Of a stretch of 64,000 bases of DNA, positions 8,353 to 17,662 are shown piece by piece (the stretch's first letter is position 1; every line of letters begins with the position of its first letter). Both the position numbers and the translations under genes were made by a program. This DNA comes from Cupriavidus consociatus (GTDB taxonomy: Bacteria; Pseudomonadota; Gammaproteobacteria; Burkholderiales; Burkholderiaceae): assembly GCF_017814975.1 (NCBI RefSeq), contig NZ_JAGIQA010000024.1, positions 62,001-126,000 on the forward strand, given 5' to 3'. A model generated the notes under the pieces. That model worked only from the letters and a program-made list of their open reading frames with translations, had not been told where the DNA came from and did not search any database.

Positions 8353-10344
8353 CTACTGGTGGCTGAGTTCGCCGGCCAGTTCCGGCGGACCGATTTCGTA
8401 GCGTCCGCGCCCGGCGCCCTTGGCCCGGTACAGCAGCACATCCGCGAGCCGCATCAGCTCGCGGTCCTGCACCGGCCCGCCGTGGTAGAGCGCCACGCCG
8501 ATGCTGACGTCGACGTCCGCTGACACGCCTTCGACGCTGAACGGCTCGTCCATCGCCTGCAGGATCGCCTGCGCCACGCGGCGCGCCGCCGCCGGCCGGG
8601 CCAGATCTTCCAGCACCACCGCGAATTCGTCGCCACCCAGCCGGGCGACGGTGTCGGCTGCGCGCACGCAGGCGCGCACGCGTTGCGCGAAGGCCTGCAG
8701 CAGCTGGTCGCCGGCGGCATGGCCGTGGATATCGTTGACTGCCTTGAAGCGGTCCATGTCCAGGTACAGCAGCGCCATCAGGCCCCCGTGCTCGCGGCTG
8801 CGCGCCATGGCGGCCTGCAGTTGCCCTTCGAAAGCGCTGCGGTTCAGCAGCTGGGTCAGGTGATCGGTGCGGGACATGCGCGCCAGTCGCTGCGTTTCGA
8901 GCTTGCGCTGGGTGATGTCCTGCACGTGGATATGCACGCCGACGACTTCGCTGCCGTCCGCGCTCCATTCCGGACGCAGGCTGGTCTCCATGCAGTGGTA
9001 TTCCGGCTCCTGGTCCTCCGACTCGAAGGTCACCGCGGTGCCGGCCAGCGCGCGCTGCAGGAAAGGCTGCGCGCGCGCATAGCGCGTCTCGCCCAGCACT
9101 TCGCGCACGGTCTTGCCGCGCAGTTCGTCGAGCTTCAGGCCGAACACGTGCTCGTAGGCGATGTTGTTGTAGACGTAGCGCTCGTCGGGATCGATAAAGG
9201 CCAGCAGCGACGGCAGCGTGTCGGTCACGGCGCGCAGGCGCCGCTCGCTGCGGTCCAGCGCCTGGCGGCGCTCGCGCACGTCGCGCATCAGCCTGGCGAA
9301 GGCACGCGACAGGTCGCCGATCTCGTCGCGCTGCGGCCGCGCCGGCAGCCGCTCGAACGCCGACAGGTCGTTGGCACTGGCCAGTACCACCTTGTGCAGC
9401 CGGGTCAGCGGTCCAAGCAGCCGCCGCACCGCCAGCCAGATCAGCATGGCCACCAGCGCCAGCGCCAGGCCGGCGAGGACCAGGAAGCGCTGCTGCATCT
9501 GGCGCAGCGGTGCGTAGGCTTCGCGTGCCGGCAGCAGCGCCACCAGCTCCCACCCCGTGGTCGACATCAGGTAGCGCGCGATCACCGGGCGCGCCGGCGT
9601 CAGGAATTCCAGCGTCGCGGGGCTGTCGTCCTCGCCGCAGGTATCGCCCACGCTCAGCGCCGGCTGGCGTGCCTGCGCCGGGTCCGGATGGCGGATATAG
9701 ACCGGATCGCGCCCGGCCGAGACCAGGCAGTAGTAGCCGGTGGTGCCGAGCCGGTTATGCAGGATCTCGACCAGGAAATTGGCGCGCGCCATGTCCAGCC
9801 AGCCGCCGACAATCCCGACGAAGGCTTTCTGCGGCGACAGTACCGGCACGGCCACCATGATGCCGAGCTGGCCGGTGGTGCGCGAGCGGATCGGCGGCGA
9901 GACCACCGGCGCGAGCGTGCGCGCGGCTTCCCGGAAATAACCGCGATCGCTCACTTCCGCGACGGAACCGGCATTGCTCAGGATGTTGCCCTGCGCATCG
10001 GCGACCAGCAGCGCATTGAAGGCGGCCGGTACGGGGATCGCCGAGGACAGCGCGTGCAGCGCCTGCTGCCGGGCCGGGCCGGCCTGCGCGCCGCGTGCCT
10101 GCGCCAGCAGGCCGCCGAGCTGCGCTGCCTGGTGCGACAGCAGCAGGATGCGGTCGGACATGGCAGTGTCGAGCTGGTCGGCGGTGAGCTTGACCACCGA
10201 GTCCTGCTGGTCCTGCAGCGCATCATGCAGGTCGCGGTGCGCGTCATGCAGCGCGGCCAGTACGATGCCGGTGCCGAATATCGCGGCCAGGATGGTAGTG
10301 ATGAAGGCAATGCGCGCTTTCAGCGTGGGCGTATAGACAGGCAT
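8353..10344 (-). CDS. membrane diguanylate cyclase (Cache-HAMP-PAS-GGDEF)
   Basis: 663 residues. A first membrane span (about 8-30) is followed by a periplasmic Cache-type sensor domain of some 260 residues, a second span (FLVLAGLALALVAMLIWLAV), a HAMP linker, a PAS domain (LLAFIDPDERYVYNN) and a C-terminal GGDEF domain. The active-site motif LGGDEF is intact near residue 568. An RxxD inhibitory site (RAAD) lies five residues before it, so the enzyme should make c-di-GMP and be inhibited by it. The chosen start (10344) gives a normal first helix; a start 11 codons upstream is also open. A GGDEF-EAL gene is transcribed away from it 370 bases off, so the two may be regulated together. Confidence 0.9.
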   Translation of the reverse strand: MPVYTPTLKARIAFITTILAAIFGTGIVLAALHDAHRDLHDALQDQQDSVVKLTADQLDTAMSDRILLLSHQAAQLGGLLAQARGAQAGPARQQALHALSSAIPVPAAFNALLVADAQGNILSNAGSVAEVSDRGYFREAARTLAPVVSPPIRSRTTGQLGIMVAVPVLSPQKAFVGIVGGWLDMARANFLVEILHNRLGTTGYYCLVSAGRDPVYIRHPDPAQARQPALSVGDTCGEDDSPATLEFLTPARPVIARYLMSTTGWELVALLPAREAYAPLRQMQQRFLVLAGLALALVAMLIWLAVRRLLGPLTRLHKVVLASANDLSAFERLPARPQRDEIGDLSRAFARLMRDVRERRQALDRSERRLRAVTDTLPSLLAFIDPDERYVYNNIAYEHVFGLKLDELRGKTVREVLGETRYARAQPFLQRALAGTAVTFESEDQEPEYHCMETSLRPEWSADGSEVVGVHIHVQDITQRKLETQRLARMSRTDHLTQLLNRSAFEGQLQAAMARSREHGGLMALLYLDMDRFKAVNDIHGHAAGDQLLQAFAQRVRACVRAADTVARLGGDEFAVVLEDLARPAAARRVAQAILQAMDEPFSVEGVSADVDVSIGVALYHGGPVQDRELMRLADVLLYRAKGAGRGRYEIGPPELAGELSHQ

Positions 10345-10714
10345 GTGGGCGCGAGTGGGGGCGCAAGTTCGGCGCAAGGTGTTCGCAAGCCAGGGCGGCG
10401 CAACGCAAGCGCCAGCGCGATTGCGGAAGGGCGCGGCATGCCGGGCGCCTGGCCGGCGACGCCACGGATACTAGCTACCATAGCGCATCGCGACATGGCT
10501 GGCACGCAATGTGGGCCCGGCGGGACATGGGCAGGCATTGGGCCAGGACCTTACACCCGTTCGGGCCATCGGTACCGCACGGGACTGTGCCTGTTGCATC
10601 CGTCGCGGTATAGTGCCGCGTTATCGCAAGGCACGCAGCCGTTTGCCGTGCGCCGGTCAGCCTGCCGGGCTCCGTGGCAGGCGCGTCGCCGGCGCCAGAC
10701 CGTTACCGAAGACC
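10345..10714. other. shared upstream region of two divergent c-di-GMP genes
   Basis: 370 bases between the starts of the two divergent genes. It must hold both promoters, but I see no pair of good -35/-10 elements. A TATAGT near 10609 is the best -10 candidate for the plus-strand gene, without a matching -35. Confidence 0.35.
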
Positions 10715-13700
10715 ATGAGACTGACTGCGCTTCCTCCTGCCTTGCTGTCGCTACTGGTCGCGGCAGGCGGGGCGCTGCTGACCGCGGGGGCGTGGCGCCA
10801 GGTGCAGCAATTCGAGCAGCGGCTGGCCCAGCAGCATTTTGATGCGCAGCTGAGCCAGGCCAGCAGCGCACTGCGCGAACGCATGCTCGAGAACGAGCGG
10901 CTGCTGCGCGGCGTGGCGGGCCTGATGACGGCCAATCCGGCAACTTCGCGCGCGCAATGGCGCAACTATCTCTATACGGCCCAGCTCGACGAACTGCCGC
11001 CGGGCACGCAATCGATCGGCTACGCACCGCTGACGTCACCGCGGCAGGTCGACCCCCTGATCGCGGCCGCGCGCGCCGATGGCCTGACCGACTACGGGAT
11101 CCGTCCCGCCGGCCCGCGCAGCCTCTACGCGCCCATCCTCTATGTGGAGCCGCTGGCCGGGCGCAATGCCCGTGCCGCCGGCTTCGACCTGCTGTCCGAG
11201 CCGTCCCGTCGTGCCGCGATGGAAGCGGCGCGCGACAGCGGCGAACCCCGCCTGACGCGCGGGCTGGAACTGGTGCGCGAGGCCGAGGCGCCAGAGCGCC
11301 AGCGCGGCGCGCTGCTGTTCCTGCCGGTCTACGGTGGCGGCGTTGCCGCCAGCACGATGGCGCAGCGGCGCGAGGCGGTGGTCGGTTATGTCTATGTGTC
11401 GCTGCGGCTGGGCGACCTGATGCGCGGGGTCGGCGCGCCGGCACTGGCGGACCTGGAGCTGTCGCTGCACGAGGGCACGCCTGCCATGCCCGGTCCGCAG
11501 CTGTCGGATACGGCTGGTGCCGCGCATCGCGATGACGGCAATGCCCCGCTGCTGCGCGGCGAGCGCCAGTTCCCCTATGGTGGCGCCGCGTGGACGCTGC
11601 GCGCTGCCACGCGTCCCGCCTTCGAAGCGGCATATGGCCCGCGCCAGGGGTATGTGGTGCTGGCCGCGGGCGCGCTGGCCACGCTGGCGCTGGCCGGCAT
11701 GGCCTATGCGCTGGCACGCCAGCGCCGCACCGCGTGGCAACGCGAGGCGCAGGCCGTCCACGCATGGGAGGACGACAATGCCACGCTGCAGGCATGCCTG
11801 GCGCATTCCGCCGACGGCTTTGTCCTCACCGACGCCAACGGCGTGGTCGTGCGTGCCAGCGAGCGCGCCGGCACGCTGTTCTGCATCGCGCCGGCCGATC
11901 TCGTCGGGCGTAGCCTCGATACGCTTGCCCCCGGTGCCACCGGTGTCGCGGAAGGGGTCGATGGCGCCGGCGTGGCCCGCGGCGCGGCGCAGCGCGAGCT
12001 GACCGGCGTGCGCAGCGACGGCAGCCGTTTCCCGCTGCGCGCCAGCGCCGCGCAACTGCCCGGCGCGGACGGCGCCGACGCGGGCGCCCAGTGGCTGTGG
12101 GCGATCACGGACATGGAGCCGCAGCAGCGCGCGCACCTGGCCGCCGCGCATCAGGCCGCGCGCTACGCCGGGCTGGTCGACCATGCCAGCTTCGGCGTCA
12201 TCACCTTTGGCGACGACGGCGTGATCACCAGCGTCAATGCCGCAGGCACGCGCATGCTGTGGTACGCCACTGCCGAGCTGGTCGGCCGCATGCCGGTCAC
12301 CGGCCTGCATCTCGCCGACGAACTGGCGGCGCACGCGCGCACGCTGAGCCAGGAGCTGGACGAACCAGTGCCGCCCGGAATGCCCGCGCTGGTCGCCAAG
12401 GCGCGGCTCGCCCTGACTGACGAACGCGAATGGACCTGGGTGCGCAAAGGCGGCTCGCGCCTGCCGGTGCAGGTATCCGTGTCGGCGCTGGCCGCGCAGC
12501 CGGAAGGGCCGCCAGCAGGCTACCAGGCCATCGCCTACGACCTGACCGAACGCCGCCGCGTCGACGAATACATCCGTCACCTGGCGCTGCATGACCCGCT
12601 GACAGGCCTGCCCAACCGCGCCGAGCTCAACGAGCGCGCACAACCCGTGCTGCTGCACGCGCGCCGCCACGGCGAACGCGTGGCGCTGCTGCTGCTGGAC
12701 CTGGACCACTTCAAGCACATCAACGATTCGCTCGGCCACCCGGTCGGCGACGACGTCCTGCGTACCGTGGCCGATCGGCTCAAGGGCGCCGTGCGCCAGG
12801 GCGACCTGGTGGCGCGCATGGGCGGCGACGAATTCGGCGTGGTGCTGGGTGGCCTGCGCGACGACAGCGAGGCCGAGCTGATCGCCGCCAAGATCCAGGC
12901 GCGGGTCAATGAGGAACTGCTGGCCGGCGGGCAGCGCCTGCGCGTGACCCCTTCGATCGGCATGGCGATTTTCCCCGACGACGGCGATTCCCTGACCGAG
13001 CTGATGAAGTCCGCCGACGCCGCGGTCTATGCCGCCAAGCAAGGGGGCCGCGCACAGCTGTGCCGCTTTGCGGCGTCGATGGCGGAAGCCTCGCTGGCGC
13101 GCTTCACCATCGAAGGGCTGCTGCGCCGTGCGCTGGCCGGCAACGAATTCCGGATGCGCTACCAGCCCATCGTCGATACCGCCACGGAAGCGGTTACCGG
13201 CGTCGAGGCGCTGATCGCCTGGGAAACCCCCGAACGCGGCCCGATGCAGCCGTCCGAGTTCATCCCCATCGCCGAGCAAAGTGGCCTGGTCGCGCCCCTG
13301 GGCGAATGGACGCTGGCCACCGCCTGCCGCGAGATCCAGGCGCTGCGCCAGGCGCTGGGCCGCGACCTCGAAGTGGCGGTGAATATCTCGCCACTGCAGC
13401 TGCGCCAGGCCGGCTTCCCGGACACCGTGGCGCGCTGCCTGGAGCAGTCCGGCCTGCCGCCGCGGCAACTGGTGATCGAGGTTACCGAAGGCATTGTCGT
13501 CGACGGCGGCGAGACCACCATCGAAACCTTCCGCCGGCTGCGCGCGCTTGGCGTGGCGCTGTCGATCGACGATTTCGGCACCGGCTATTCCGGCCTGAAC
13601 TACCTGACCCGGCTGCCGATCGACCGGCTCAAGATCGACAAGTCCTTCGTCGACGACGTGGCCACGCCCGGCCACGACCAGGCGGTGGCTGCCGCGATCA

Positions 13701-13903
13701 TTGCGCTCGGGCACCAGCTGCACCTGAAGGTGGTCGCCGAAGGGGTGGAAACCGCGGCGCAGTTCGAGTTCCTGCGGTCGCAGGGCTGCGACGGCGTGCA
13801 GGGCTTCCTGTTCTGCCAGGCGGTGTCGCCGCAGGCCTTGCGCCAACTGCTGGAGACAGGTTTGGAAACGCCGCTGGCCGACCACGCCGCGCCGCGGCAA
13901 TAG
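10715..13903 (+). CDS. membrane CHASE-PAS-PAS-GGDEF-EAL c-di-GMP protein
   Basis: 1062 residues. An N-terminal span (LPPALLSLLVAAGGALLTAG), a periplasmic CHASE domain (about 50-300), a second span (YVVLAAGALATLALAGMAYA), two PAS domains, a GGDEF domain with intact GGDEF near residue 702 and an RxxD site (RQGD), and an EAL domain from about 805. The EAL part keeps the EAL motif itself near 829, NISPLQLRQAGF, the VTEG glutamate, DDFGTGYS, the catalytic lysine in RLKIDKSF and VVAEGVET. Both activities are therefore possible on sequence. The ATG at 10715 directly precedes the first span; earlier in-frame starts are unlikely. Confidence 0.92.
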   Translation: MRLTALPPALLSLLVAAGGALLTAGAWRQVQQFEQRLAQQHFDAQLSQASSALRERMLENERLLRGVAGLMTANPATSRAQWRNYLYTAQLDELPPGTQSIGYAPLTSPRQVDPLIAAARADGLTDYGIRPAGPRSLYAPILYVEPLAGRNARAAGFDLLSEPSRRAAMEAARDSGEPRLTRGLELVREAEAPERQRGALLFLPVYGGGVAASTMAQRREAVVGYVYVSLRLGDLMRGVGAPALADLELSLHEGTPAMPGPQLSDTAGAAHRDDGNAPLLRGERQFPYGGAAWTLRAATRPAFEAAYGPRQGYVVLAAGALATLALAGMAYALARQRRTAWQREAQAVHAWEDDNATLQACLAHSADGFVLTDANGVVVRASERAGTLFCIAPADLVGRSLDTLAPGATGVAEGVDGAGVARGAAQRELTGVRSDGSRFPLRASAAQLPGADGADAGAQWLWAITDMEPQQRAHLAAAHQAARYAGLVDHASFGVITFGDDGVITSVNAAGTRMLWYATAELVGRMPVTGLHLADELAAHARTLSQELDEPVPPGMPALVAKARLALTDEREWTWVRKGGSRLPVQVSVSALAAQPEGPPAGYQAIAYDLTERRRVDEYIRHLALHDPLTGLPNRAELNERAQPVLLHARRHGERVALLLLDLDHFKHINDSLGHPVGDDVLRTVADRLKGAVRQGDLVARMGGDEFGVVLGGLRDDSEAELIAAKIQARVNEELLAGGQRLRVTPSIGMAIFPDDGDSLTELMKSADAAVYAAKQGGRAQLCRFAASMAEASLARFTIEGLLRRALAGNEFRMRYQPIVDTATEAVTGVEALIAWETPERGPMQPSEFIPIAEQSGLVAPLGEWTLATACREIQALRQALGRDLEVAVNISPLQLRQAGFPDTVARCLEQSGLPPRQLVIEVTEGIVVDGGETTIETFRRLRALGVALSIDDFGTGYSGLNYLTRLPIDRLKIDKSFVDDVATPGHDQAVAAAIIALGHQLHLKVVAEGVETAAQFEFLRSQGCDGVQGFLFCQAVSPQALRQLLETGLETPLADHAAPRQ

Positions 13904-13980
13904 GCCGCCCTCGCCAGGCAACAAGCCCGCAGAAACGGGTACGCTCAGTCGCGGTGGGGGCGCGGGAACGCGCGGACCGG

Positions 13981-14349
13981 TCAGGTCCCGCGCGGCGTGT
14001 CGGGGGTGGGAAGGTCGGCGTGCAGGCGGCGGTACAGTTCGTCGATGCGCTGGCGACTGGCGGCCAGTTCCTCGCGCCCGCGCTCGGTCAGCTGGTAGAC
14101 GCGGCCGATGCCGTCGCGCAGCACGCTTTCGAGATATCCCTCCATCTGCAGGGCGCGCAGCAGGGGACGCACGGTGCCGATGTCCACCTGGAAGCCGTAC
14201 TCCAGCAGCATGTCGGCGAGCATGGCTACCGTGGCGGGGACTTCCAGGGCAAATTGCAGGACGTAGACGCGGGCGAGCAGGCCCAGGAACTGTCGTTTCA
14301 TGAAATCTGGCAACGCGGCAGCCGTCCCGGCGGTTGACGCGGGCGGCAT
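13981..14349 (-). CDS. PadR-like winged-helix regulator
   Basis: About 122 residues from the ATG at 14349; the frame is also open to a TTG at 14385 and to an inner ATG at 14301, and none has a clear Shine-Dalgarno sequence. The core (FLGLLARVYVLQFALE, then TVRPLLRALQMEGYLESV and RVYQLTERGREELAA) is the winged-helix pattern of PadR/small MarR-like regulators, ending in a dimerisation helix. The target is unknown: upstream lies an empty region of nearly 500 bases and then a divergent EamA exporter gene, which is the most plausible partner. Confidence 0.6.
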   Translation of the reverse strand: MPPASTAGTAAALPDFMKRQFLGLLARVYVLQFALEVPATVAMLADMLLEYGFQVDIGTVRPLLRALQMEGYLESVLRDGIGRVYQLTERGREELAASRQRIDELYRRLHADLPTPDTPRGT

Positions 14350-14836
14350 GCTGGATGTTTGGGTTTGCAGACGTTGTGCCGGCAAATGCGGAAACGCTGC
14401 CGGGTGGCCGGAATTTTACCGTGCCAGGTATGCCGGATAATTCACTTTAGGCAGGGCCGGCAAAAAAGAAGCCGCCAGGGGTCCTGGCGGCTTGTCGGGA
14501 ATGCGTCGGAGGGGTCAATTAACTCTGGCGCAGACCAGAGTTTAATTTAATTGAATACGGCTTGTCACCTGTCTGTTTCGGCACCCCTACGAGGGAGGGG
14601 TATGGGCGAGGCAGTTCACAGTGAACGCCGTGCCATTGTCTGCCATTGTGCCTAAAAACGCGGCCTTTTGTGAGGTAGATCCGTCAACTGCTGCGAAATA
14701 GCGACTCACATGTGCGGCATGAATCGCATGTGACCCGATGCAGATGTCCGGATCCGGCTTGCGCCCATGCCGCCACCGGCGTCAAATCGCGACACCCTCA
14801 TATTGCCGTGGCGCCGCACCACGCCGCCGCCTCCTC
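14350..14836. other. AT-richer intergenic region with several inverted repeats
   Basis: About 490 bases with no gene. It holds three separate inverted repeats: 14469-14493 (arms AAGCCGCCAGG and CCTGGCGGCTT), 14521-14542 (AACTCTGG and CCAGAGTT, flanked by AATTAA-type runs), and 14706-14733 (TCACATG and CATGTGA). The base composition around 14520-14560 is clearly lower in GC than its surroundings. The repeat at 14706 is near enough to the EamA start (14837) to be an operator. Confidence 0.5.
14469..14493 (-). terminator. hairpin with a T run on the minus strand
   Basis: Perfect 11-bp arms AAGCCGCCAGG and CCTGGCGGCTT with a 3-base loop; on the minus strand the run TTCTTTTTTG follows. This is a good rho-independent terminator, but no minus-strand gene lies just upstream of it. 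Confidence 0.65.
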
Positions 14837-15763
14837 ATGAAACCCGCCGATTTCGCACGCCTGCTCGCGCTGGCCGCCATCTGGGGCGCCAGTTTTCTGT
14901 TTCTCCGCATCGGCGCGCCGGTGCTGGGCCCAATGCCGACGGCTTTCGTGCGCGTGCTCGTTGCCGCCATCACGCTCGCTGTCTGCCTGCCGTTGCTGGG
15001 GCTGCGCTGGGACATGCGCGCCAAGTGGCCGGCGGTTCTCGCACTGGGCGTGATCAACTCCGGCATACCGTTCGCCATGTACGCGGTGGCGGCGCTATGG
15101 CTGCCGGCAGGCTATTCGGCGGTGTTCAATGCCATGACGCCGCTGATGGGCGTCGTGATCGGGGCGCTGGCCTTTTCCGAACGGCTGACGCGCGCCAAGG
15201 CGGTGGGCGTGATGCTGGGCGTGGCCGGCGTGGCGGTGCTGACGCGCACCGGCCCGGTCGCGTTTTCGACCGAGCTCCTGCTCGGCGCGCTGGCTTGCCT
15301 GGTGGCGACCGCCTGCTACGGCCTGTCCGGCTTCCTGGCGCGACGCTGGATCACCGAGCGCGGCGGCCTGGACAGCCGCCTGGTCGCCGCCGGCAGCATG
15401 GTCGGCGCGACGCTGTTCCTGCTGCCGTTTTGCGCGGTTGCGCTGTGGCGCCAGAACACCCTGCCCGACGCCGGCGCCGGAGTGTGGTGGGCCATGGCGG
15501 GCCTCGGCGTACTCTGCACGGCGCTGGCCTACATCCTCTATTACCGGCTGATTGCCGACCTTGGCCCGGTGCGTTCGCTGACCGTGACCTTCCTGATTCC
15601 GCCATTCGGCATCGTCTGGGGCGCGCTGTTCCTGGGCGAAGCGCTGTCGTGGGCGCACGCCGTGGGCGGCGCGCTGATCGGCCTGGCGGTGTGGCTGGTG
15701 CTGCGGCCAGTGGCGGCAGACATGCCGGCGGCTGCGGCGGTGAGGGCGGCAGCGAAACGCTGA
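14837..15763 (+). CDS. EamA/DMT-family inner-membrane exporter
   Basis: 308 residues with ten predicted membrane helices arranged as two EamA repeats (the first starting LLALAAIWGASFLFLRIG, the second ACLVATACYGLSGFLARR). The family exports amino acids and other small metabolites. The substrate cannot be deduced. Start: the ATG at 14837 gives the typical short N-terminus (MKPADFARLL) before the first helix; upstream codons are arginine- and histidine-rich and unlike a membrane protein leader. It ends four bases before the stop of a converging small gene. Confidence 0.88.
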   Translation: MKPADFARLLALAAIWGASFLFLRIGAPVLGPMPTAFVRVLVAAITLAVCLPLLGLRWDMRAKWPAVLALGVINSGIPFAMYAVAALWLPAGYSAVFNAMTPLMGVVIGALAFSERLTRAKAVGVMLGVAGVAVLTRTGPVAFSTELLLGALACLVATACYGLSGFLARRWITERGGLDSRLVAAGSMVGATLFLLPFCAVALWRQNTLPDAGAGVWWAMAGLGVLCTALAYILYYRLIADLGPVRSLTVTFLIPPFGIVWGALFLGEALSWAHAVGGALIGLAVWLVLRPVAADMPAAAAVRAAAKR

Positions 15764-15767
15764 TCAG

Positions 15768-16055
15768 TCAGCAAGCTGCCCGTGAGCGCGCTGCCGTTCC
15801 TGCAGTCGTTCCCGCAGCGACGTTGTACTGCTCCCGCACCATCATCACGATGCGGCGCGCCTGGCGCCAATGACGGATGGCGTCGGCTTCGGTGCGTTCG
15901 GGGAAATCGACCTCGGCGCTCCAGTTGCAGCCGGTGTGGTCGGGTCGGTGCACGCATACGGCCCGCAGCTGGCAGTCATGGCAAGCGGGTTCCTGCCGCA
16001 GGTACACGCTGAGCAGGCGTTTCAGCTCCGACAGCGGCTTGGTCGGGCGCTCCAT
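15768..16055 (-). CDS. small cysteine-containing protein of unknown function
   Basis: 95 residues from the ATG at 16055, which has GGAG five bases upstream. The only marked feature is a compact Cys/His cluster, CHDCQLRAVCVHRPDHTGC, which resembles a small metal-binding knuckle. A helical segment rich in arginine follows. I do not recognise the family. It is 52 bases downstream of fur on the same strand and is probably transcribed with it, so a role in metal handling is possible but unproven. Confidence 0.6.
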   Translation of the reverse strand: MERPTKPLSELKRLLSVYLRQEPACHDCQLRAVCVHRPDHTGCNWSAEVDFPERTEADAIRHWRQARRIVMMVREQYNVAAGTTAGTAARSRAAC

Positions 16056-16107
16056 GATGGCTCCGTCAGGGCGTAGCATCGATTTTTTATGCGGACCTTG
16101 GGCGCGC

Positions 16108-16581
16108 TCAGGCCTGCGTGGGCAGCGCCGCGGACACATGCGTTTCGTCCGCCGCACCGGCACGGCACTCAGGGCAGACGCCGTACAGCACCAGCATGTG
16201 CTCGCGCAAGACAAAGGCGTTGTCGGCGGCTACCTGGCGCTGGCGCTGCTCGATGTTCTCGTCGCGGAATTCCTCCACGCGGCCGCAGGCAACGCAGATC
16301 AGGTGGTCATGGTGGCCGCCTTCGTTGAGTTCGAACACGGCGTGGTCGGACTCGAAGGTGTGGCGCAGCAGGATGTCGGCCTGCACCAGCTGGTTGAGCA
16401 CCCGGTACACGGTGGACAGGCCCGCGTCCTCGTCCTGGGTCAGCAGGATGCGGTAGACATCTTCCGCACTGAGGTGGCGCCGTGCGCTGGTGCGGAACAC
16501 TTCGAGGATGCGCATCCGCGGCGACGTGGCCTTCAGGCCGGCGCGCTTGAGGTGGATCGGGCTGGACTGTTCGGATGACAT
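16108..16581 (-). CDS. fur: Fur-family ferric uptake regulator
   Basis: 157 residues. N-terminal winged helix (LKATSPRMRILEVFRTS, then HLSAEDVYRILL and GLSTVYRVLNQLVQADIL) and C-terminal dimerisation/metal domain with HHDHLICVACGRVEEF and a second CPEC pair. The HHDH motif and two cysteine pairs mark a true Fur rather than Zur or PerR, though sub-typing by eye is not secure. In the Fe(II)-bound form it represses iron uptake genes. The start at 16581 is chosen from the usual Fur N-terminus; in-frame upstream codons are low-complexity. No Fur box is obvious just upstream. Confidence 0.88.
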   Translation of the reverse strand: MSSEQSSPIHLKRAGLKATSPRMRILEVFRTSARRHLSAEDVYRILLTQDEDAGLSTVYRVLNQLVQADILLRHTFESDHAVFELNEGGHHDHLICVACGRVEEFRDENIEQRQRQVAADNAFVLREHMLVLYGVCPECRAGAADETHVSAALPTQA

Positions 16582-17256
16582 GGCGGATGACTTTGGAATG
16601 CTGCTGTTGCCCCCCATCGGGCAGGGCGGCACCGTGCCCTGCGCCGCGTACGGGCGGCGTCGATGGCTTGGCGGGATATTCAGGCCGGAGCGCCAGGGCC
16701 GGCCGCGCGCTGCGCTGGCGTCCCTGGCGGCGCGCCGTGCCTGCACGTCGCGCTGAATAAAAAGGCGGCCTGGCTTGCCTGCGGAAGACGCGATCGGGAA
16801 AGCGGGGTCTGGTTGCTTTCCCGATCTTCCGAAGACTGGCTACTGCCAAACGCTCCGCGTGACGGAGCGGTCCCCACAAAAGTCGGTGTCGGATGCCGCG
16901 TGGGTTTGCCACGTTGCGGCGTCCGGAAATTCTGTGCCTGCCAGGGTTCGGAGCAGTGCCGCTTGCCGCGGCGGCCTCGGTGCTGGCCGGGCTGCCTGGC
17001 TGGTGAAGCACCGTGCGTCAGGCAGTGATCGAATAGTAAATGGGAATCGATCTCATTACAAGAGAAATTTTCGCCGAACTGCTGAATCGATGGTGATCCG
17101 CCCGGTGCTGAGGACGGTGTCTGGCATGGAACAGGCTCGCTGCGGGTCGAGGCGCCAGGCGCTGAACGCATGCTGGCGTACTGCTGCCGGCAATGCTATC
17201 CGATGCCGCGGCCTTCGACGGAAGCCAACAGCGCAACATCCATTGCCGGCTAACGC
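16582..17256. other. gene-free region between fur and a decayed locus
   Basis: About 675 bases upstream of fur. It holds one striking inverted repeat, 16792-16826, with 12-bp arms GATCGGGAAAGC and GCTTTCCCGATC around an 11-base loop. The part from 17030 to 17100 is poorer in GC than the neighbours. Short open frames exist on both strands but none resembles a known protein. Confidence 0.5.
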
Positions 17257-17662
17257 CTCGGCGCCTTGCTGTCGCGTGCCGCGGTGTCGCATACCGGCGC
17301 GCTGGCCGGCGCGGATCGCATGTACGACGCGTTGTTGACCTCGCTCGGGCGCGCCTGCCTTGCCACGCTAGCACCCGATGCCTTCGGCGCGATGATGACG
17401 GTCATGTCCGACAAGCACCGGGGCCGAGGCTGGCCGGAGCTGCGCCGTGAAATCGAGGCCGCGGTCCGGTCTGTGCGGGAGAAAGGTTACTGTGTCGCGT
17501 CCTGGTAGCTTTGGCGGCTATGGCGTCCACGTATTGAACGTGAGTGTGTCGACGCAGCAAGGCGCGGGGGCCGTCGAGGCCGCGCTGGCAGGACCGCTGA
17601 CGGAGCTTGCAGCGGCGATCCAGACGCGGATGCTGCGGCTGGAGAATGAGCGATCCGGCTAA
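17257..17662 (+). pseudogene. remnant of an IclR-type regulator, joined to a CoA-ligase-like fragment and frameshifted
   Basis: Two frames together spell the C-terminal effector domain of an IclR regulator. The first carries SLGRACLATLAPDAF, GWPELRREIEAAVRSVREKGYCVAS and then a stop at 17508. The next frame continues with GSFGGYGVHVLNVSV and EAALAGPLTELAAAI, so about one base has been lost near 17500-17515. The start of the first frame (AAVSHTGALAGADRMYDAL) instead resembles the ADP-forming acyl-CoA ligase family. No DNA-binding domain is present. This looks like two old gene fragments fused and decaying. It ends overlapping the stop of the converging LysR gene. Confidence 0.55.

Noticed and set aside
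11036..13924. A 962-codon minus-strand open frame
   Set aside because: It is the antisense of the CHASE-PAS-GGDEF-EAL gene, with low-complexity composition and no motif.
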